Source: a virus
Virus record (IMG/VR): IMGVR_UViG_3300037961_002446
Span: 1-47,846 of that record
Strand: one strand, 5' to 3'
DNA: 47,846 nucleotides
The notes under the pieces are model-generated. The model was not told where the DNA came from and searched no databases. It worked only from the letters and a program-made list of their open reading frames with translations. This document shows, piece by piece, positions 6,638 to 12,887 of this stretch (the first letter of the stretch is position 1; every line of letters starts with the position of its first letter). The position numbers were made by a program, and so were the translations under genes.

Positions 6638-6928
6638 TTAGGGGCTAAAGCCCTGAGAGATAACCAACAACTGCTCAAGTTTGTGATTTTCAAGTAATAT
6701 CTCTTTGATATATTCCTCTATTTCCTCCCATCTCCAAACTTGCATCTCATAGCCGTTTTGAGTTTGACAACACCATTCAATATAATTGAATATATTATCA
6801 AAGTCATTAATGTCTTTTGGGACGAATTGTTCGCCCTTTTCGTCCCAATAGTCAGGGTTATCACCACAATAACAGTTGAGAGTATTGCACTTAGGGCAAT
6901 CCGTCTTAATTCCAAAGTTGATACTCAT
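6638..6928 (-). CDS. Small zinc-ribbon-like acidic protein
   Basis: A 96-residue protein with an N-terminal CPKCNTLNCYCG cluster that probably binds zinc, then an acidic, tryptophan-containing helical part (YEMQVWRWEEIEEYIKEI). The start overlaps the stop of the 6925-7110 gene by 4 nt. A G+C-rich hairpin sits at its stop codon. Function unknown. Confidence 0.75.
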   Translation of the reverse strand: MSINFGIKTDCPKCNTLNCYCGDNPDYWDEKGEQFVPKDINDFDNIFNYIEWCCQTQNGYEMQVWRWEEIEEYIKEILLENHKLEQLLVISQGFSP

Positions 6929-7110
6929 TCTTCATCTCCTCCAAATATAGCGGGCTTAACATCTGAAACAGGGTGAGCCTTTACCTTGAAACCACCCAAC
7001 GCTAAACTAACCAACTGCATATTGAGCATGGTCTTCATGTCTTCTTTATTGTCAGCCCAAAAATGAGCAACATTGTCCTTAATCATAAAATCAGTTCTTC
7101 CTTTCGGCAT
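6925..7110 (-). CDS. Small hypothetical protein
   Basis: A 61-residue protein starting MPKGRTDFMIKDN. The frame is open upstream to an ATG at 7173, but a strong AAAAGGAGGAAA Shine-Dalgarno lies directly before 7110, which is therefore chosen. It is first in a two-gene unit with 6638-6928. No family recognised. Confidence 0.65.
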   Translation of the reverse strand: MPKGRTDFMIKDNVAHFWADNKEDMKTMLNMQLVSLALGGFKVKAHPVSDVKPAIFGGDEE

Positions 7111-7212
7111 ATTTTTTCCTCCTTTTTTCCTTAATACTGCATCTTTCACCAAATTCGGATATTTTTCTCGCAATTACTGATTATTTTCAGAATGGGTCTA
7201 GTAAGGTCAAGA

Positions 7213-7230
7213 CAAAGCACGACCATATGG
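7213..7230. promoter_or_regulatory. Rightmost CCATATGG element (half)
   Basis: CAAAG (7213-7217) and CCATATGG (7223-7230) are present, but the CTTTG arm is missing. It lies upstream of the 7110 gene unit and is the last copy before the repeat-rich region. Confidence 0.55.
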
Positions 7231-7260
7231 TAGGATAGGTCAAAAGAAAGCGAGCATTCG

Positions 7261-7760
7261 TTAGACCATATATAAAACGGTGACAACTTTTAGTCTAAGA
7301 TATTACACCCCGTTTCTCATACTTCTCATTTGGGTATCATTCAATTGGGCTTATATGAATAAATATACCATGTTATATCTTATATTATTATATTAATATA
7401 TTATAATGTCCGATGTTTCTCATCAAAAATTCCAAGTGAGAAGAGAATAATCTCCCAAAAAATGACCTAGTTATAGGAATAAGTAATACATTTTTACTAT
7501 TATTCTCATATTTCTCATTTCTCTTCTTCTTCTTCTTCTTTTTACTCTCTCTCCCTATGCCTTAATTATAACTAGGTCAATTTTACCCTACTTATATGGG
7601 AGAGAGGATAATATATATTGATAAGAGTCATGAGAAATGAGAATAATGAGAAAGGTTTGGCTAACTAGGGCAAAATCGTATGAGTTGTCGGGATAACTAG
7701 GTCAAAATTACTTCTCATGCAAAAACGAGAACTATTATGAGAACTATTAGACAACATTTT
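7261..7760. other. Candidate replication origin
   Basis: A gene-free switch point between the minus-strand and plus-strand arms. ATGAGAA or its complement starts at 7314, 7323, 7417, 7503, 7512, 7630, 7637, 7646, 7712 and 7737, with a GTGAGAA near 7436. TAACTAGGTCAA-like repeats lie at 7463-7475 (inverted), 7567-7580, 7662-7676 and 7694-7709. The region also holds an AT-rich block and a CTT-repeat pyrimidine tract (about 7511-7556). Repeats, an unwinding region and divergent transcription are typical of virus origins; the function is inferred. Confidence 0.5.
7346..7410. other. AT-rich block, possible DNA-unwinding element
   Basis: Almost pure A+T, including alternating TA and ATTAATAT stretches, next to the repeat clusters of the candidate origin. 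The low melting stability suggests an unwinding element; several TATA-like boxes overlap it. Confidence 0.4.
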
Positions 7761-7851
7761 CATCACCAAACCCCATTAATTGCTAATAACTAAGGGTAGG
7801 CTTATTAATTCTTTGAGTGAAAATACGGCTTAGTGCCTCTTTTCTGAACCC

Positions 7852-7864
7852 ATTTATATAGTGT
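7852..7864 (+). promoter_or_regulatory. Promoter of the first plus-strand operon
   Basis: CCCATTTATATAG lies 29-41 bp upstream of the ATG at 7893. It is related to the CCCxTTTATATA boxes at 15449 and elsewhere. Confidence 0.5.
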
Positions 7865-7892
7865 TAAAGATTGTCAAAGATGGTGGAAACAC

Positions 7893-8138
7893 ATGGATAA
7901 CGATGACCCTACAATTAAGGCACTCCAAGAAGGAGCATATTTGTTGTTTGATAAGGAACAGGAATGGTTCACTCATCATTACAATATGGTCGCATTGGCG
8001 AGAGCATTAGTTAATTCAGGACACCTACCCGATATGGACGCACTTCTATATTACATAGAAAAACCATACAAGTGGACTGCTGAATGGGAACATTATGCTG
8101 AATATGGTTACACCCACAACTATGATGAAGGAGAATGA
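7893..8138 (+). CDS. Small acidic hypothetical protein
   Basis: An 81-residue acidic, aromatic-rich protein (EQEWFTHHYNMVALARAL, KWTAEWEHYAEYGYTH). First gene of the plus-strand arm, a few bases ahead of paralog C. The residues around 25-45 could form a short helix-turn-helix, but this is weak. Function unknown. Confidence 0.7.
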   Translation: MDNDDPTIKALQEGAYLLFDKEQEWFTHHYNMVALARALVNSGHLPDMDALLYYIEKPYKWTAEWEHYAEYGYTHNYDEGE

Positions 8139-8142
8139 TAAA

Positions 8143-8601
8143 ATGAATGATACAGAATGGAATAGCCTCAAGATTGAGGTAAACGAATACCTAGAAGCCG
8201 ATACAAGTTTAGATGCAGGTCTAAAACAGATTTGTGAATTGAATCTAACCATCGGTGATTCTAACCCAAGTGAAAGAGAAGCGGCAAAAGGAGCATTGAA
8301 GGCTCTATTGAAAGGAAGAGATGGAACACCTTTTAGAAAGGGGCAAAAGTCTTCTATCCCTGCTTCGGTAAGAGTTGTAATTGACCAAATAGTTGCAGTA
8401 GTTGAAGAAGCATCAACTGTTTACTTTAACCAAGACCCAATTATCGGTGCTATTACTAAGAAACAAAACAGAAGTGGCGGTGGCTTTTATGCTGATGCAG
8501 AAGAATATGCAAAGGCCGAAGGAAACCGAGCAAGAAACCGTCTAGCCAAGTGGTATAAAGACAAGGAATGGGACGGCAATAAAGATTCACTTCTTTCTTG
8601 A
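8143..8601 (+). CDS. Paralog C of the three-member virus family
   Basis: A 152-residue protein starting MNDTEWNSLK after GAAGGAGAA. It aligns by eye with the genes at 3365-3892 and 4872-5369: LNLTIGDSN versus LSLTLGDN, a basic FRKGQKSS versus SARKGREST, GGGFYADAEEY versus GGVYDSMEE, and KDKEWDG versus KDGRFDG. It is more diverged, lacks the proline-rich tail and has a different promoter. Members therefore lie on both sides of the candidate origin. Function unknown. Confidence 0.75.
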   Translation: MNDTEWNSLKIEVNEYLEADTSLDAGLKQICELNLTIGDSNPSEREAAKGALKALLKGRDGTPFRKGQKSSIPASVRVVIDQIVAVVEEASTVYFNQDPIIGAITKKQNRSGGGFYADAEEYAKAEGNRARNRLAKWYKDKEWDGNKDSLLS

Positions 8602-8739
8602 TGCCTCAGTTCAAGAAAGATATGAAAGAGGTTTGCGAGTAATAAAGATAAAGACATCATGATTAACCTGCAAGGGGGTTTCTCTTTCATAGCCTCCTTT
8701 CTTTTCCTCTTTTATATGATGACCTTGTGAGATGATACC

Positions 8740-8904
8740 ATGAAGATAATTAAGTGTGGCAAGTGTGGTTGTGATTTATACAATGAACACTTCAACACCA
8801 ATGAAGAAACTAACTTAGTGGTTGATGCTGACGATAATGGTAAAATAACCAATATTGAGTTTTGGTGTGCTTCCTGTTTTAGTGGGGAGGGATTAGGCCA
8901 ATGA
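8740..8904 (+). CDS. Small zinc-ribbon protein
   Basis: A 54-residue protein with CGKCGC near the N-terminus and CASC near the C-terminus, a two-knuckle zinc ribbon. It overlaps the next gene by ATGA. The 138-bp spacer upstream holds imperfect repeats (GAAAGAG...CTCTTTC) and no gene. Function unknown. Confidence 0.65.
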   Translation: MKIIKCGKCGCDLYNEHFNTNEETNLVVDADDNGKITNIEFWCASCFSGEGLGQ

Positions 8905-9149
8905 GGTTAGTAGAAGAAGTCTATATCAAGGCTGACAAAGATGAAGTTTGTCAGAAATGTGGGGTGGATATACCCAAAGGAAGTAATCACTTACTTGAAA
9001 CCTATATCCATAAGGGAACATTGTTAGTCAATACTTACTGTTTGAGTAAGAAGTGCAACCCCATCAACAATGTCCGACTAAGATTATTTTGGGGTGCAAT
9101 TATTCTCTCGCTCGCTTCATGGGCGGCCTATGGCATATGGTTTAGATGA
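8901..9149 (+). CDS. Small membrane-anchored zinc-binding protein
   Basis: An 82-residue protein with CQKCG near residue 17 and a second pair CLSKKC near residue 47, followed by one C-terminal membrane helix (LFWGAIILSLASWAAYGIWF). It is likely a zinc-ribbon domain anchored in the membrane by its C-terminus. Function unknown. Confidence 0.65.
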   Translation: MRLVEEVYIKADKDEVCQKCGVDIPKGSNHLLETYIHKGTLLVNTYCLSKKCNPINNVRLRLFWGAIILSLASWAAYGIWFR

Positions 9150-9177
9150 GCAGGTTATCGGTCTATAGACTAGGGCA

Positions 9178-9204
9178 ACCCTGTGGCGGCCACCTATATA
9201 GGGT
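9178..9204 (+). promoter_or_regulatory. Repeated 27-bp promoter module, copy 1
   Basis: It matches 12818-12844 at 23 of 27 positions: ACCCT, a variable base, TGGCGG, three variable bases, CCTATATAGGGT. The module contains a TATA box and terminal ACCCT/AGGGT arms. The nearest gene is 350 bp away, so the transcript would begin with a long untranslated region. Confidence 0.55.
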
Positions 9205-9287
9205 CGGGCGACCTCCCTATTGCTTGAGTAAGTGATAGGTTCTCAATACCTCCATAAATAATAATTGAGAAAATCCTTCAAGTGTTC

Positions 9288-9351
9288 GGAAAGGGTTGAG
9301 TCAAGGGGCTACTATGAAGTAATGCAACGAAAGTTGCTGACTCCCCTTTCC
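9288..9351 (+). ncRNA. Strong RNA fold in a 400-bp gene-free region
   Basis: GGAAAGGG-TT-GAGTCA (9288-9303) pairs with TGACTC-CCCTTTCC (9338-9351), giving a 14-bp helix with a 2-nt bulge. Inside it, GCAAC-GAAA-GTTGC (9324-9337) is a 5-bp hairpin capped by a GNRA tetraloop. This is unlikely by chance in so AT-rich a genome. It lies about 60 bp downstream of the predicted start of transcription from the 9178 promoter. It could be a small RNA or a processed or regulatory leader; no known class is recognised. Confidence 0.5.
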
Positions 9352-9437
9352 ATCTGTTCACAAAAGTTTTGCAGGAAATTCTGAAAGTTTTCTTAAATGT
9401 GAAGAAAATTTTCTCTCCTGCTGCTTTTTCACACGCA

Positions 9438-9483
9438 TTACCGTTCAGGTAAATAGCGTTTTATTCTTACCGTTAATAGGTAA
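9438..9483 (+). promoter_or_regulatory. Tandem TTACC..GGTAA dyads
   Basis: TTACCGTTCAGGTAA (9438-9452) and TTACCGTTAATAGGTAA (9467-9483) are two inverted repeats in tandem, each followed by CGTTTT (9455-9461 and 9488-9493). The pattern resembles paired operator sites or two small RNA hairpins. Confidence 0.45.
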
Positions 9484-9493
9484 AACCCGTTTT

Positions 9494-9540
9494 GATGAGT
9501 CCGGGCTGTCTACAGTATTTAAACCGACAGAAATTTCATC
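9494..9540 (+). promoter_or_regulatory. Leader stem-loop before the 9557 gene
   Basis: GATGA (9494-9498) pairs with TCATC (9536-9540) and CTGTC (9506-9510) with GACAG (9526-9530), ending just before the AAGGAGAG Shine-Dalgarno. Such a structure could control ribosome access. It resembles a hammerhead core only superficially. Confidence 0.35.
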
Positions 9541-9556
9541 GCAAGGAGAGAGAAAA

Positions 9557-9802
9557 ATGGAAGAAATGCTGAACTACTGCGGATTCAATTCCGCATTTGA
9601 TATGATTAAGACCCACTTTACACAAGATGAACTAATGGATTTGTTGAGTGAATTACTACATGAGAACAAAGACATAGCGCAAGAAATCTGTGAAGAGATA
9701 GCATATGATAGTTATGAATGGGTAGATATGGATAAGGTAAGGGCTGATGCTGAAGATATGGCTTATCAGGCTTACAAAGATAGTTTGTTAGGAGATGATT
9801 GA
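9557..9802 (+). CDS. Small acidic helical protein
   Basis: An 81-residue strongly acidic, helical protein (FTQDELMDLLSELLHENK) preceded by a good Shine-Dalgarno and a structured leader of about 330 nt. The following gene starts directly after its stop. No family recognised. Confidence 0.7.
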   Translation: MEEMLNYCGFNSAFDMIKTHFTQDELMDLLSELLHENKDIAQEICEEIAYDSYEWVDMDKVRADAEDMAYQAYKDSLLGDD

Positions 9803-9997
9803 ATGAGTTGTGAACATAAAGAATATGAAGCGTATGGTGAAGACTACTATGTTAATGATAACGAAGAAATGGTTGAAGTGACAAAAGTAGTTTGCTTAGA
9901 CTGTGGTTTAACAGGAGTAATAGAAATCGTAAGACCTAATGCTCCAACATGGTCTGACCCTTACCAAACTAAACTTCCTCTTATTGTAGAGGAGTAA
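9803..9997 (+). CDS. Small zinc-finger-like acidic protein
   Basis: A 64-residue protein with C-x-H near the start (MSCEHKEY) and CLDCG in the middle, a likely single zinc knuckle in an acidic protein. It begins immediately after the 9802 stop. A perfect 15-bp dyad follows its own stop. Confidence 0.65.
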   Translation: MSCEHKEYEAYGEDYYVNDNEEMVEVTKVVCLDCGLTGVIEIVRPNAPTWSDPYQTKLPLIVEE

Positions 9998-10006
9998 TAC
10001 TCAAGA

Positions 10007-10021
10007 CCTAGAATTTCTAGG
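10007..10021 (+). terminator. Perfect dyad after the 9997 stop
   Basis: CCTAGAATTTCTAGG, 10 bp after the stop codon. It has no U-tract, so it may be a 3'-end hairpin or a protein-binding site rather than a terminator. Confidence 0.3.
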
Positions 10022-10032
10022 CATAAATGGGT

Positions 10033-10111
10033 TTGACAGTAATAACGGAAAAATACCTCTTGTGGGCTTCGGCTTTTGTCAAGGGAGTTTTGTCATGCAC
10101 TTCCTTCCGTT
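10033..10111 (+). promoter_or_regulatory. Leader with two interleaved complementary pairs
   Basis: TTGACA (10033-10038) can pair with TGTCAA (10077-10082), and AACGGAA (10044-10050) with TTCCGTT (10105-10111). The two pairings interleave, so they make either a pseudoknot or alternative folds, upstream of the 10151 gene. Confidence 0.3.
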
Positions 10112-10150
10112 CCCCATTCTTTTTGGAAGATAGAAAGTTGGTGAAAGAAC

Positions 10151-10387
10151 ATGATAAATTGGATTAAAGAAATAATAGGTAATGTCCCGTTCAGGGCTAA
10201 ACCTGTTATTAGATGTAGATTATGTTATCTAAAGGGTAATTATGAGATTACTCTTACGGAAACAGAATTAGATTCTAATAACGAAAGAACACACACCATG
10301 ATAATGTGTCGTGGGTGTCTGGACGAAATAAAAATAAAAATGCAGTTGATTAAAAATGAAGATGAAAGATATAGTGAAAGAAACTAG
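10151..10387 (+). CDS. Small zinc-ribbon protein
   Basis: A 78-residue protein with CRLC near residue 22 and CRGC near residue 54, a four-cysteine zinc ribbon followed by a basic helical tail. It overlaps the next gene by about 26 bp in another frame. Function unknown. Confidence 0.65.
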   Translation: MINWIKEIIGNVPFRAKPVIRCRLCYLKGNYEITLTETELDSNNERTHTMIMCRGCLDEIKIKMQLIKNEDERYSERN

Positions 10388-10523
10388 AATTTGGAAGAGC
10401 GACTATCTAGACTTAGATGTAGAAGTTGCTGAGAAGAGAAAAGAATATTGTCTTGAGCAACATAGGCTAGGACGCACAGATGGTTATGCCATCTACCAAG
10501 AATCAAGGAGGAAATATAAATGA
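10362..10523 (+). CDS. Small charged hypothetical protein
   Basis: A 53-residue frame (MKDIVKETRIWKSDYLDLD...) that overlaps both neighbours, the downstream one by ATGA. The charged composition and coupling pattern match other small genes of this operon. No family recognised. Confidence 0.55.
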   Translation: MKDIVKETRIWKSDYLDLDVEVAEKRKEYCLEQHRLGRTDGYAIYQESRRKYK

Positions 10524-10780
10524 AAATAGAATTAGAGAAAGGTAAGCCCAAGATTGTAGAAGCAAGTTATTCTACACACTTGGAATTTGATGTTAGCGAT
10601 TTAGATATTGATTGGTCAAAGGTCAAGGCCATGTGGTGTAAGTATGGGACATTAGAAATAGAAATGGAAGACGGTGATATTCACCAAGTTTCCTACTCTT
10701 TTGAAGGAGAAACAGACTACAAGTGGCCAATTGATTTGAAGTTGTTGAATGACAACTATGACATACTATGGGAGGAATAA
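10520..10780 (+). CDS. Small acidic beta-rich protein
   Basis: An 86-residue protein with AAGGAGG before the start. Alternating hydrophobic and charged residues (TLEIEMEDGDIHQVSYSF) suggest a small beta-barrel or sandwich. No family recognised. Confidence 0.65.
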   Translation: MKIELEKGKPKIVEASYSTHLEFDVSDLDIDWSKVKAMWCKYGTLEIEMEDGDIHQVSYSFEGETDYKWPIDLKLLNDNYDILWEE

Positions 10781-10782
10781 AA

Positions 10783-11019
10783 ATGGAAGTAAAAATAGAA
10801 TATGGAAATATAATCCATGATGATGGAACGATTACAATGAGGCAAAACCATGTGTTTGAAGATGCAAAAGAAATGATGCACTTTTTCAAAAACACTGTTC
10901 CTCATTTGAGAAACATTGGTGATAATTGGGAAGTAAATAGAATGACTTTGACAATTACACGCACCACTTGGGTAAAAGCCCTTGAGCATTATGATGCAAT
11001 AGTAGGTGAGGAAGAATGA
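10783..11019 (+). CDS. Small hypothetical protein
   Basis: A 78-residue protein starting MEVKIEYGN. An in-frame ATG at 10768 would have the Shine-Dalgarno (GGGAGGAA) inside the gene, so 10783 is chosen. It overlaps the next gene by ATGA. Function unknown. Confidence 0.6.
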   Translation: MEVKIEYGNIIHDDGTITMRQNHVFEDAKEMMHFFKNTVPHLRNIGDNWEVNRMTLTITRTTWVKALEHYDAIVGEEE

Positions 11020-11138
11020 AGGAACTATTCTTAGGAATTATGGGTATGGTAGTTTTGTATGTCTTGGGTAAATTCCTTTATCCTGACATTCAACAAAGAC
11101 CTATCCAACAAGAACTAATTAAATGGGAGGAAGAATGA
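11016..11138 (+). CDS. Tiny single-span membrane protein
   Basis: A 40-residue protein with an N-terminal membrane helix (LFLGIMGMVVLYVLGKFLY) and a short polar tail. It overlaps both neighbours by 4 nt. Probably in the membrane; function unknown. Confidence 0.55.
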   Translation: MKELFLGIMGMVVLYVLGKFLYPDIQQRPIQQELIKWEEE

Positions 11139-11341
11139 TGGACGACTTGAAAAAAGAAATAAACGATATGCTAAGAGGCATTCAAAATGATTTGATGCAA
11201 AGTCAAAAGTTGATGATTCAATCAATTATAGGACTTTGTTCAGTCATATTAGCACGACTGCATGAAGGTGATATAGAGGGAGCAAAGAATTCTGTAGTAT
11301 CACTAATTACTCAATTAGAAGCAAGGAGTGAAGACGCATGA
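11135..11341 (+). CDS. Small helical protein, possible coiled coil
   Basis: A 68-residue protein (MMDDLKKEINDMLRG...), predicted to be almost entirely helical with a hydrophobic middle (IIGLCSVILA). It could be a coiled coil or a weakly membrane-associated helix. ATGA overlaps at both ends. Confidence 0.6.
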   Translation: MMDDLKKEINDMLRGIQNDLMQSQKLMIQSIIGLCSVILARLHEGDIEGAKNSVVSLITQLEARSEDA

Positions 11342-11442
11342 GATGTGAAATATGTCAAGAACCTTATCATGATACTTGTCCTTTAGTAGAGGACTGTGTG
11401 TGTTGTGAGAATACTAAAACGCTTATGGAGGAAGAACTATGA
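11338..11442 (+). CDS. Tiny cysteine-rich protein
   Basis: A 34-residue protein with six cysteines (CEIC, C, C-VCC) and one histidine, likely a mini zinc-binding peptide. Its start and stop both overlap neighbouring genes by 4 nt, which supports a real gene. Confidence 0.5.
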   Translation: MRCEICQEPYHDTCPLVEDCVCCENTKTLMEEEL

Positions 11443-12086
11443 ATATATTTGCATTATCAAAAGACCCAAGAGAAGCGGCACAAATGATGATAGACAAGCA
11501 CATAATCAAAATGCCAACAGAAAGTTGTCAGATGTTGCATACCAATGCTCTCTATTTCATGTATGTAGACCATTACAACCAAATCCCATCACTAAAAGAA
11601 CTGAAACAGTTTCACACAGATATTGCATCTAACTTGATGAAACCCGCTATGCTTAATCACCCTAGCACTATTTGGGCTAGAGAAACAAAAGGCAATTGGG
11701 ATTACTTGTATGAACACGCTCTTTCGCTTTGTGAGGAATATACTCTACGATATGGTAGAGAACATGGTAGTTATCAGCGTATCTTAGATACTCCTGATTA
11801 TCCATACAAGAACGATACAAGTGCCTTGACTCCTGTATCTATTGCTATGGCTGACCAATACAGAATTGAAAATACATTTGATGATGAGTGGGATTTTGTC
11901 ATAGCCTCTTATCGCCATTATTATCTTGAAGGTAAGTGGCGTTTTGCTGAATGGAGAAATGACCGTAGGCCTGAATGGTGGCCTGTAAACCATATCAATA
12001 TCAGATGGAATGAAGTGTTTACTCGTATGAATGAGCAAAACAACTTCTCTATTCCATTGAAGATGTTGCCTTTGGAGGAAGAATAA
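11439..12086 (+). CDS. Conserved phage-type protein, MNIF-x-L-x-x-DP family
   Basis: A 215-residue protein. The N-terminal pattern MNIFALSKDPREAAQMMIDK followed by HIIKMPTESCQML resembles a widespread phage protein whose members start MNIFVLD..P...A...CDKH-V-K. It is usually unannotated or given weak DNA-glycosylase-like labels that I cannot confirm. The C-terminal half is rich in tryptophan, with WRFAEWRNDRRPEWW. Overlaps neighbours at both ends. A nucleic-acid-related role is only a guess. Confidence 0.7.
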   Translation: MNIFALSKDPREAAQMMIDKHIIKMPTESCQMLHTNALYFMYVDHYNQIPSLKELKQFHTDIASNLMKPAMLNHPSTIWARETKGNWDYLYEHALSLCEEYTLRYGREHGSYQRILDTPDYPYKNDTSALTPVSIAMADQYRIENTFDDEWDFVIASYRHYYLEGKWRFAEWRNDRRPEWWPVNHINIRWNEVFTRMNEQNNFSIPLKMLPLEEE

Positions 12087-12229
12087 TGAACAACACAGAT
12101 GAAGCATGGGAAGAAGAACAAATGTCTAATTTAGGTTGTGAAAGTGTAAGCGATTTAATAACAGAAATCAAGCGGTTGCGTAAAAGACTCAAGCAAATAG
12201 AGAATATAGCAAAAGGGGCGATTGAATGA
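12086..12229 (+). CDS. Small acidic/basic helical protein
   Basis: A 47-residue protein with an acidic N-terminus and a basic amphipathic helix (ITEIKRLRKRLKQIENIAKG), probably a short coiled coil. The TAATG overlap with the preceding gene indicates coupling. Confidence 0.55.
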   Translation: MNNTDEAWEEEQMSNLGCESVSDLITEIKRLRKRLKQIENIAKGAIE

Positions 12230-12315
12230 TTGAAACAAGGCATGGAATAGCAATACCTCTCGTCTATGTAGAGAAAGACGGGCAAATAGAAATTATACTT
12301 GAGTTGATTGAATGA
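12226..12315 (+). CDS. Tiny hypothetical peptide
   Basis: A 29-residue frame (MIETRHGIAIPLVYVEKDGQ...) with 4-nt overlaps on both sides, which is the main support. It is predicted to be a beta-hairpin. Confidence 0.4.
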   Translation: MIETRHGIAIPLVYVEKDGQIEIILELIE

Positions 12316-12425
12316 AGAAACAACACAGATGTATGGCTTGTAATAAAGTCATATCTAAGAATAGATATTATTGCTACAGTTGTTTTAATGTAGCGGAAGA
12401 AAAGGTGAATAAAAATGAATTGTAA
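12312..12425 (+). CDS. Tiny zinc-ribbon protein
   Basis: A 37-residue protein with CMAC and CYSC pairs separated by a basic stretch, a minimal zinc ribbon. Overlaps both neighbours. Confidence 0.5.
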   Translation: MKKQHRCMACNKVISKNRYYCYSCFNVAEEKVNKNEL

Positions 12426-12711
12426 AGAATGTAATGGAGCAGGTTGGGTAGAAGTGCCTAACTATCATTTAGACTGCATGGAATGGCAACAATGTCATTC
12501 TTGTTTAGCAGAAGAACATTATCATAAAGAACTTGAAGAAGGGCTAACTAAGTTGTTAGTCAATGCGAGTCATGAAAGGTTAGCGCAAATAGTTGCTACC
12601 TTGTTAGTGAGGAATGTATCACGCAATCCTCAAGATAGTCTGGATAGGTTAGAAACTATCATACAGACAAAAAACACACTTGAAGCGATACAAATTGCTT
12701 CATTTATCTAG
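12415..12711 (+). CDS. Protein with DnaJ-like zinc motif
   Basis: A 98-residue protein. CKECNGAGWVEV near the N-terminus is a DnaJ-type CxxCxGxG repeat, with CHSC as the second half. The rest is helical (ERLAQIVATLLVRNV). The stop codon TAG overlaps the first base of the tRNA gene. It probably binds zinc; partner unknown. Confidence 0.65.
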   Translation: MNCKECNGAGWVEVPNYHLDCMEWQQCHSCLAEEHYHKELEEGLTKLLVNASHERLAQIVATLLVRNVSRNPQDSLDRLETIIQTKNTLEAIQIASFI

Positions 12712-12782
12712 GGCGTATGGTGTAATGGATAGCATTTCGGCCTTCTAAGCCGAAGATGGGGGTTCAATTCCCTCTACGCCTG
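12711..12782 (+). tRNA. tRNA-Arg (UCU)
   Basis: Cloverleaf: acceptor GGGCGTA/TACGCCT, anticodon stem TCGGC/GCCGA with loop CTTCTAA (anticodon TCT), and a T arm with the GGTTCAATTCC core. No CCA is encoded. It reads AGA/AGG, which appear to be the commonest arginine codons in this window, so it probably supplements the host supply. It overlaps the upstream stop by one base, so release must involve tRNA processing. Confidence 0.93.
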
Positions 12783-12802
12783 TAGATTTTCAATTAAATC
12801 TA
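12783..12802 (+). terminator. Hairpin after the tRNA
   Basis: TAGATTT-TCAATT-AAATCTA, a perfect 7-bp stem directly after the tRNA 3' end. It may end transcription or guide 3' processing. Confidence 0.35.
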
Positions 12803-12817
12803 TAGAGAAATGCCTTG

Positions 12818-12844
12818 ACCCTATGGCGGTTGCCTATATAGGGT
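12818..12844 (+). promoter_or_regulatory. Repeated 27-bp promoter module, copy 2
   Basis: Matches 9178-9204 at 23 of 27 positions and includes CTATATAG (12834-12841). The ATG at 12888 lies 44 bp downstream with an AGGAAAGGAG Shine-Dalgarno between. Confidence 0.6.
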
Positions 12845-12887
12845 TGAGGATAGATTAACCAAAACAAGAGGAAAGGAGTATGAAAAT

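Noticed and set aside
8715-8742. Box C/D sRNA-like ATGATGA
   Set aside because: No D box (CTGA) or C'/D' pair at suitable distance.
9499-9535. RNase P RNA-like motifs (AGTCCGGGCT and ACAGAAA)
   Set aside because: Only about 37 nt separate them and the other conserved regions are absent.
9491-9540. Hammerhead ribozyme-like core (TGATGAGTCC ... ACAGAAA)
   Set aside because: The conserved C before UGAUGA is U, stem II would be only GUC/GAC, and an extra A separates it from GAAA, so a functional core cannot form.
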